Source: DAOUAM01 sp034433305
GTDB lineage: Bacteria > Chloroflexota > Dehalococcoidia > Lucifugimonadales > DAOUAM01
Assembly: GCA_034433305.1 (NCBI GenBank)
Contig: DAOUAM010000080.1
Location: 1 to 5,571 of the forward strand
DNA: 5,571 nucleotides
Direction: 5' to 3'
A model generated the notes under the pieces. It made no database searches. It worked only from the letters and a program-made list of their open reading frames with translations, and was not told the DNA's origin. The position numbers were made by a program, and so were the translations under genes. Each line of letters begins with the position of its first letter. Position 1 is the stretch's first letter. Of this stretch, positions 4,910-5,571 are shown in pieces.

Positions 4910-5571
4910 ATGCGAGGTACGTTTCGTCACTGGTTAGTTGTCCGGCTGGCAAGGCTGGCGGCGCCCGCGGCGCTGGCAGCCTCTCTGGTGAGCGGGCCAC
5001 TCTCACCAGCGTTGGCCAGCAGTCCCGCCGACGGAGGCGAGGAAGGTGGCGCGCCGCCCGGCCAACTGGTGCGCCGTGGCCTGTCCGGCCCCGTCGTGGA
5101 TGTCGGCGGCAGTTCCATCATCGTCGCCACCAGGCATGGCGAGGTGGAAGTCCGCATTGTGCCGGGCAAGACCATCATCCGCAAGCCGCCAGAGGGCATC
5201 GTTGGTATAGATGCCATCAACGTTGGGGACAGGGTAGCCGTCCTGCTGGAAAAGCCCGTGGTGCAGGAGCCGGAGCCACAGCCCAGCCCTGAACCTATCA
5301 TCTCCCCAACACCTGAGCCGACCGAGACTCCAGAGGCTGGTGAACAGGGAGAGGGAGGGACTACCAATGAAACTGAAGGCGCTGATGGGACGGAAGGCAC
5401 CGAGGCCCCGGACACCGAGACCCCTGAGGATAGCACTGAGGGCCAGGCGGATGAGGGCGAGAGTCCTGACGACCTGGACGACGAGACTGAGCTAGAGGAC
5501 GAGGCAGCCGAGGACGAGTCCGAGGAGGCGGAGGAAGAGGACGCCGACGACCTGGACGAGGAAGCCGATGA
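4910..5571 (+). CDS. Exported protein with DUF5666-like domain and highly acidic tail (partial)
   Basis: An open frame of 220 codons that runs off the right edge without a stop. An Arg-rich n-region (MRGTFRHWLVVRLARL), a hydrophobic core and A34-L-A36 before S37 make a Sec signal peptide with probable cleavage after residue 36. Residues about 53-116 (start LVRRGLSGPVVDVGG, end INVGDRVAVLLEKP) look like a small beta-barrel domain of the DUF5666 type: G-x-V, i-x-V-x-T, a 'v-x-T-x-I' strand and a closing 'vGD-x-V' strand. From 117 the chain is Pro/Glu/Thr-rich and then almost purely acidic. Residues 116-220 contain no Lys, Arg or His, and 27 of the last 42 are Asp or Glu. The element DDLD(D/E)E occurs at 187-192 and 213-218. 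The tail could bind cations or keep the chain extended; that is inference. It follows the lipoprotein gene by 23 bases. The C-terminal part is unseen and the function unknown. Confidence 0.82.
   Translation, partial: MRGTFRHWLVVRLARLAAPAALAASLVSGPLSPALASSPADGGEEGGAPPGQLVRRGLSGPVVDVGGSSIIVATRHGEVEVRIVPGKTIIRKPPEGIVGIDAINVGDRVAVLLEKPVVQEPEPQPSPEPIISPTPEPTETPEAGEQGEGGTTNETEGADGTEGTEAPDTETPEDSTEGQADEGESPDDLDDETELEDEAAEDESEEAEEEDADDLDEEAD

Noticed and set aside
3936..5006. A 356-codon open frame on the minus strand across the lipoprotein gene
   Set aside because: It is antisense to a lipoprotein with a clear lipobox and a recognisable Ig-like domain, and its translation is Arg/Gly-rich with no domain pattern.

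Overview
The window is GC-rich bacterial DNA with no RNA gene, insertion sequence, CRISPR array or phage gene. I see seven genes: five complete and one cut at each edge. The Pro/Thr/Ser 'PTPTATP'-type linker behind a lipobox, a DUF2905-like small membrane protein, an endonuclease-type MutL, a cytoplasmic Asp-box protein and TTGAC/TAnnnT promoters together suggest Chloroflexota, perhaps a Dehalococcoidia-like lineage. This is an inference from style, since no taxonomic marker is present.

Left block (1-2428, + strand): the C-terminus of a gamma-glutamyltransferase, a minimal capless HAD-fold protein, then a complete mutL. The gaps are 23 and 56 bases with no clear promoter, so the three may be co-transcribed. 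MutL carries the full GHKL ATPase set, the DQHA-x2-E-x4-E endonuclease site and a QSLLEP beta-clamp motif. It is therefore a nicking MutL of the kind found in bacteria that lack MutH.

Middle block (2425-3555, - strand): one gene for a six-Asp-box beta-propeller protein. It converges on mutL so closely that both stop codons lie in the same CTAG tetranucleotide. It has a strong promoter and Shine-Dalgarno of its own, and the promoter lies within an imperfect inverted repeat that could be an operator.

Right block (3796-5571, + strand): a 74-residue DUF2905-like membrane protein, then a probable two-gene envelope operon. The first gene encodes a lipoprotein with a long disordered linker and an Ig-like domain. 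The second encodes an exported protein with a DUF5666-like small beta domain followed by a very acidic tail that leaves the window. The DUF2905-like gene and the lipoprotein gene are preceded by nearly identical extended -10 boxes (TGCTAGGCT and TGCTACGCT).

Most of this is ordinary chromosomal content. The less usual points are the promoter-spanning inverted repeat, the shared stop tetranucleotide, the competing hairpins before mutL, and the uncharacterised lipoprotein/acidic-protein pair. I do not see convincing evidence of an undescribed defence or mobile system.
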